A DNA stretch of 64,000 nt from Halomarina litorea (GTDB lineage: Archaea; Halobacteriota; Halobacteria; Halobacteriales; Haloarculaceae): assembly GCF_024227715.1 (NCBI RefSeq), contig NZ_CP100451.1, positions 1 to 64,000 on the forward strand, read 5' to 3'. Below are positions 61,058 through 64,000 of the stretch, piece after piece. Numbering within the stretch: the first letter of the stretch is position 1; each line of letters starts with the position of its first letter. The position numbers and the translations under genes were made by a program. Under the pieces are notes generated by a model. It saw nothing but the letters and a program-made list of their open reading frames with translations. It was not told the DNA's origin and ran no database searches.

Positions 61058-62791
61058 ATGATTCTCACGGGACTCCTCTTAGGGACAGTATTCGTCGGAG
61101 CATTGGTACTCCTCGGCTATCGGAGGAACGGAGACGAGTGGAGGTCCGCTCGCACGGACGGGGGATACGTTTCAGAGTACGAGTCAGAGGCGACGAAGCC
61201 CTTCGGCGTAGTCCGATGGCTGACGACGGTCGATCACAAGGATATCGGCATCCTCTACATCGTCTTCGGGACCGTCGCCGCACTCTGGGGCGGAATGGAC
61301 GCGATGATGGTCCGGACCGAACTGCTGACCGCCGATACCACCATCTGGTCGAACGAGACGTACAACGCACTGTTTACCACTCACGGCATCACGATGATCT
61401 TCTTCTTCGTCGTGCCGGTGTTCGCGGGTATCGCGAACTACTTCCTCCCGATTCTGATCGACGCCGAGGACATGGCGTTCCCACGGATCAACGCGATCGC
61501 GTTCTGGCTCCTTCCGCCTGCACTCCTCTTAGTGCGTGGTGGACTGGTCACGGAGATCGTCGCCAAGCTACTGGCACCAGCACTCGGCGTGCTAGTCGAA
61601 CCGCTGTTCGCGTTGCGCCCTCCGACGACATCGTGGACGATGTACACCCCACTGTCGATTCAGCAGGTCAATCAACAGGTCGACCTGATGTTGCTGGGAC
61701 TGCACCTCTCGGGGATTTCGACGACGCTCGGTGCCATCAACTTCATCGTGACCGTGTTTACGGAGCGTGGCGAGCGAGTCAGCTGGGCGAACCTCGACAT
61801 CTTCTCGTGGACGATGCTGACCCAATCGGGCATCATCCTGTTCGCGTTCCCCCTGCTGGGGAGCACGCTCATCATGATGCTCATGGACCGCAACTTCGGG
61901 ACGATGTTCTTCGCCCTCGAGGGTGGCGGCCCGATCCTCTTTCAGAACCTCTTCTGGTTCTGGGGCCACCCGGAGGTGTACATCCTCTTCCTCCCGGCGA
62001 CGGGGCTCACCAGCTTTCTGCTCCCGAAATTCGCCGGTCGGAAGCTCTTCGGGTTCAAGTTCATCGTCTACTCGACACTCGCCATCGGCGTCCTCTCCTT
62101 CGGCGTGTGGGCCCACCACATGTTCACGACGGGCGTCGACCCGCGCATCCGCGCGAGCTTCATGGCCGTCACCATCGCCATCGCCGTTCCGAGCGCCGTC
62201 AAGACGTTCAACTGGATGACGACACTGTGGTCGGGTCAATTGCGGCTCACCGCCCCGATGATCCTTCTGTTGGGTGGCATCGGGACGTTCGTCATCGGCG
62301 GGGTGACTGGCGTATTCCTCGCCTCGATCCCCGTCGACTATGCCTTCCAGGGCACCTACTACGTCGTCGGGCACTTCCACTTCATCATCATGGGCATCAT
62401 CGCGATGTCGATGGTCGCCGCGAGCTACTACTGGTATCCGATCCTCACCCGGCGGATGTACGATCAGCGTCTCGCGAAGGTGCAGGCGGTGACGCTCATC
62501 ATCGGCGTCATCGTCACGTTCACCGTGATGCTCATCGTCGGATATCTCGGGCTCCCGCGGCGCTACGCCGAGTATCCCGAGCAGTTCGAACTGCTCCAGC
62601 AGGTCACGACAGCCGGGGCCTATCTCATCATGCTAAGTGTCGGCCTGTGGGTCATCAACCTCGTTCAATCACTGCGGACCGGCCCGATCGTCATGGATGC
62701 CGACGTCTGGAACCTCAAGTCGGTCGGGCAGTTCACACGAGAATGGCAGTGGTTCGAGGAGAAACTGGACGAAGAGCGAGGGATCGACTGA
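61058..62791 (+). CDS. Heme-copper oxidase subunit I (A-type)
   Basis: A 577-residue terminal oxidase core with twelve or more TM helices. Ligands to the low-spin haem are in TTHGITMIFFFVVPVF (near residue 105) and the later GHFHFIIMG; the binuclear centre has FWGHPEVYILFLPA (near 305), with the cross-linked Tyr, and VWAHHMFTTG (near 350). The E in HPEVY suggests A1 type. No subunit II or III follows, so the enzyme depends on partners elsewhere or the gene is an orphan. Transfers electrons to O2 and pumps protons. Confidence 0.92.
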   Translation: MILTGLLLGTVFVGALVLLGYRRNGDEWRSARTDGGYVSEYESEATKPFGVVRWLTTVDHKDIGILYIVFGTVAALWGGMDAMMVRTELLTADTTIWSNETYNALFTTHGITMIFFFVVPVFAGIANYFLPILIDAEDMAFPRINAIAFWLLPPALLLVRGGLVTEIVAKLLAPALGVLVEPLFALRPPTTSWTMYTPLSIQQVNQQVDLMLLGLHLSGISTTLGAINFIVTVFTERGERVSWANLDIFSWTMLTQSGIILFAFPLLGSTLIMMLMDRNFGTMFFALEGGGPILFQNLFWFWGHPEVYILFLPATGLTSFLLPKFAGRKLFGFKFIVYSTLAIGVLSFGVWAHHMFTTGVDPRIRASFMAVTIAIAVPSAVKTFNWMTTLWSGQLRLTAPMILLLGGIGTFVIGGVTGVFLASIPVDYAFQGTYYVVGHFHFIIMGIIAMSMVAASYYWYPILTRRMYDQRLAKVQAVTLIIGVIVTFTVMLIVGYLGLPRRYAEYPEQFELLQQVTTAGAYLIMLSVGLWVINLVQSLRTGPIVMDADVWNLKSVGQFTREWQWFEEKLDEERGID

Positions 62792-62857
62792 AAGCAACAC
62801 CTCGTCAGAGGTCACACAGCTGCTAACGCATCGAGAGAGCGACTGTTTGGCCGGTCC

Positions 62858-63154
62858 TCAGCGGGCGTCAGTATCGTAGCGAGAGACGAACTGGACGGCC
62901 CCGAAGAGCCCACCCAGTACGACCGCTGTCATCAGTGCGCCGTACGTCGCGAGTCCACTTGGGGTCGGGTGGAATCGCACGACGCTGGCGACTTGGATGT
63001 GACCGAACACACCCGGTGCGACGAGGCCGATCACGTAGCCGAACACGGCACCGATCACGACGGCAGAGATGGCGACGATAAGTAGGACCGTTCGCCCGGA
63101 GCGCTGTGACTTCACTCGGCTCACAGTAGGAGTTGATATGAATGCCATCATCAT
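62858..63154 (-). CDS. Two-TM membrane protein (cox-cluster type)
   Basis: A 98-residue protein with helices TVLLIVAISAVVIGAVFGYV and LATYGALMTAVVLGGLFGAV joined by a His-bearing loop (APGVFGHIQVASVVRFHPTP). Three successive ATGs start the frame; any may be used. Small proteins of this kind accompany oxidase genes in haloarchaea. Convergent to the oxidase gene, with 66 bp between. Confidence 0.6.
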   Translation of the reverse strand: MMMAFISTPTVSRVKSQRSGRTVLLIVAISAVVIGAVFGYVIGLVAPGVFGHIQVASVVRFHPTPSGLATYGALMTAVVLGGLFGAVQFVSRYDTDAR

Positions 63155-63185
63155 GGTCGCTTCGGTACGTCGCAGTTGGTCTCTC

Positions 63186-63929
63186 TCAGAGCAGTCCGAC
63201 CGCCTGCACGTATGCGAGACCGAACTGCGCGGCGTTGTACAGGCCGTGGATCGCCGCCGGAACGAGTAGATTGTCGCTAAGCACGTACGTCGCCCCCAGC
63301 ACGGTCGCGAGCACGAATACGAATCCGATATACGCCGCTACACCAGCACCACTCCCGAGGAGCGAGAAGACGTGGATGGCCGCGAACAACGCACTCGCGA
63401 GAATAATCGCTCGACCGACGTGGAAGGACTCGGCGAGCGAGCCTTGAATGACGCCACGGTAGAGCAATTCCTCGCCGGGGCCAACGAGCAAGATCGACAG
63501 GGGAACCAGCAACAGGAACGCGATCGGTTCCTGACTGGCGGTACTCACGACGTCGTTCTGTGCCAGTTCGATACCGAGCAGTCCGAGGAGTTGTGAGATG
63601 CCGACGAGCAGTCCACCCAAGACGATGAACCCCCCGACGATCCACCCGATATCTCGGAGTGTGGGTACTCGGACTCGCAGCATCTCGAACCCGCGACCGG
63701 TGAGCCAGAGGTAGCCGAGGGCGACCCCACCGAAGGCGACGCCTTGCAGCAACACGGTCGAGAGGAGAAGTTGGCGAGCAGGGTGGTTCCGGATGCCGAT
63801 CCCGACTCCCTCCAACGCCCCGATCGTCACCGTAAGGAGTGACGCCCCGACGACGAGTGCTCCGATCGCCAGACCCCCCGATTCGAGAAGTGTCTTCACT
63901 CCTTTGATGTCCCGTTCGGGCGTGTTCAT
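63186..63929 (-). CDS. CPBP (CAAX/Abi) family intramembrane protease
   Basis: A 247-residue protein with about eight TM helices. The CPBP motif 1 is PGEELLYRGVIQGSL near residue 156, motif 2 is ASALFAAIHVFSLLG near 178 with the His, and motif 3 is VPAAIHGLYNAAQFGL near 231. Such enzymes cleave within membranes or act in self-immunity and prenyl processing. Start at MNTPERDIKG; the upstream ATG at 63956 is less likely. Unlinked to the oxidase by strand. Confidence 0.88.
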   Translation of the reverse strand: MNTPERDIKGVKTLLESGGLAIGALVVGASLLTVTIGALEGVGIGIRNHPARQLLLSTVLLQGVAFGGVALGYLWLTGRGFEMLRVRVPTLRDIGWIVGGFIVLGGLLVGISQLLGLLGIELAQNDVVSTASQEPIAFLLLVPLSILLVGPGEELLYRGVIQGSLAESFHVGRAIILASALFAAIHVFSLLGSGAGVAAYIGFVFVLATVLGATYVLSDNLLVPAAIHGLYNAAQFGLAYVQAVGLL

Positions 63930-64000
63930 CGACCCTGCTTCGGGTGCCTCCGGCAAACCGGTTACGTATCGTCACCAACTCCGAGAGAGGGCATCACTCC

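Noticed and set aside
61027-62826. A 599-residue frame parallel to oxidase subunit I
   Set aside because: Arg/His-rich translation of the same bases in another frame; the subunit I frame has all ligands.

Overview
The window is a gene-dense, GC-rich stretch from a halophilic archaeon (class Halobacteria). The evidence is the strongly acidic predicted proteome, several Tat-type (twin-arginine) signals, two halocyanins, an archaeal TFB, Lrp/TRASH metal regulators, bacterio-opsin-activator-type HTH proteins, leaderless starts with TATA-like boxes 25-30 nt upstream, and many protein families known mainly from haloarchaea (DUF4396, DUF7521, DUF63, DUF2270, DUF7512 and others). Genus cannot be fixed from the sequence. 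A parA/parB-like pair next to a repeat array, a tyrosine recombinase, mobile-element ends, broken genes and an accessory TFB suggest a plasmid, megaplasmid or accessory island rather than a core chromosomal segment. No replication initiator, rRNA, tRNA or CRISPR array was recognised.

Layout. 0-3.4 kb: AACGA-type repeat array, parA, a parB-like gene that carries the same repeats inside its coding sequence, a tyrosine recombinase and a nearby imperfect inverted repeat. 3.4-9.4 kb: a lipoprotein, three small membrane proteins interleaved with a repeated hairpin element, a methyltransferase, a ZIP metal transporter, a membrane protein and a duplicated-domain metal-context protein. 9.4-20.2 kb: a copper-type region with an Lrp/TRASH regulator, DUF4396, a Cys-rich copper-storage-like protein, a multicopper oxidase, three Gly/Met-rich SHOCT membrane proteins, DUF302, a His/Met-rich exported protein, a membrane-anchored winged-helix regulator and a YHS permease. 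20.3-22.1 kb: a 1.74-kb unit with perfect 13-bp inverted ends and near-perfect 8-bp flanking repeats, carrying an SDR and a bat-type regulator but no transposase. 22.2-33.7 kb: mixed accessory genes, several broken (DoxX with a probable internal deletion, an SRPBCC/UspA chimera, a frameshifted VapC toxin), plus aconitase, halocyanin and small membrane proteins.

33.7-42.7 kb: a second copper region. CopA (two HMA domains), an Lrp/TRASH regulator, DUF7123, DUF63, a Met-rich membrane protein, DUF1405 and a halocyanin lie on the minus strand; CopZ-like chaperone and CopB-type ATPase diverge on the plus strand. 43.7-53 kb: a sulfur/persulfide region with TusA, DsrE-like and DUF302 on one strand and rhodanese/metallo-beta-lactamase proteins, two YeeE/YedE halves, a 49-aa DUF7512-type microprotein, TauE/SafE and an MFS carrier on the other, then a TrmB-like HTH. 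53.5-58.3 kb: an iron-uptake-like operon (Dyp-peroxidase-like exported protein, P19-like iron protein, polytopic protein with a CCCC motif). 58.5-64 kb: TFB overlapped by a small winged-helix gene, a C2H2/TM protein, an orphan heme-copper oxidase subunit I and a CPBP protease.

Together the genes suggest copper export, storage and oxidation, zinc/iron transport, sulfur or persulfide handling and terminal respiration, assembled by transfer and partly eroding at the joins. All functional statements come from reading motifs and from family knowledge; no database search was run.
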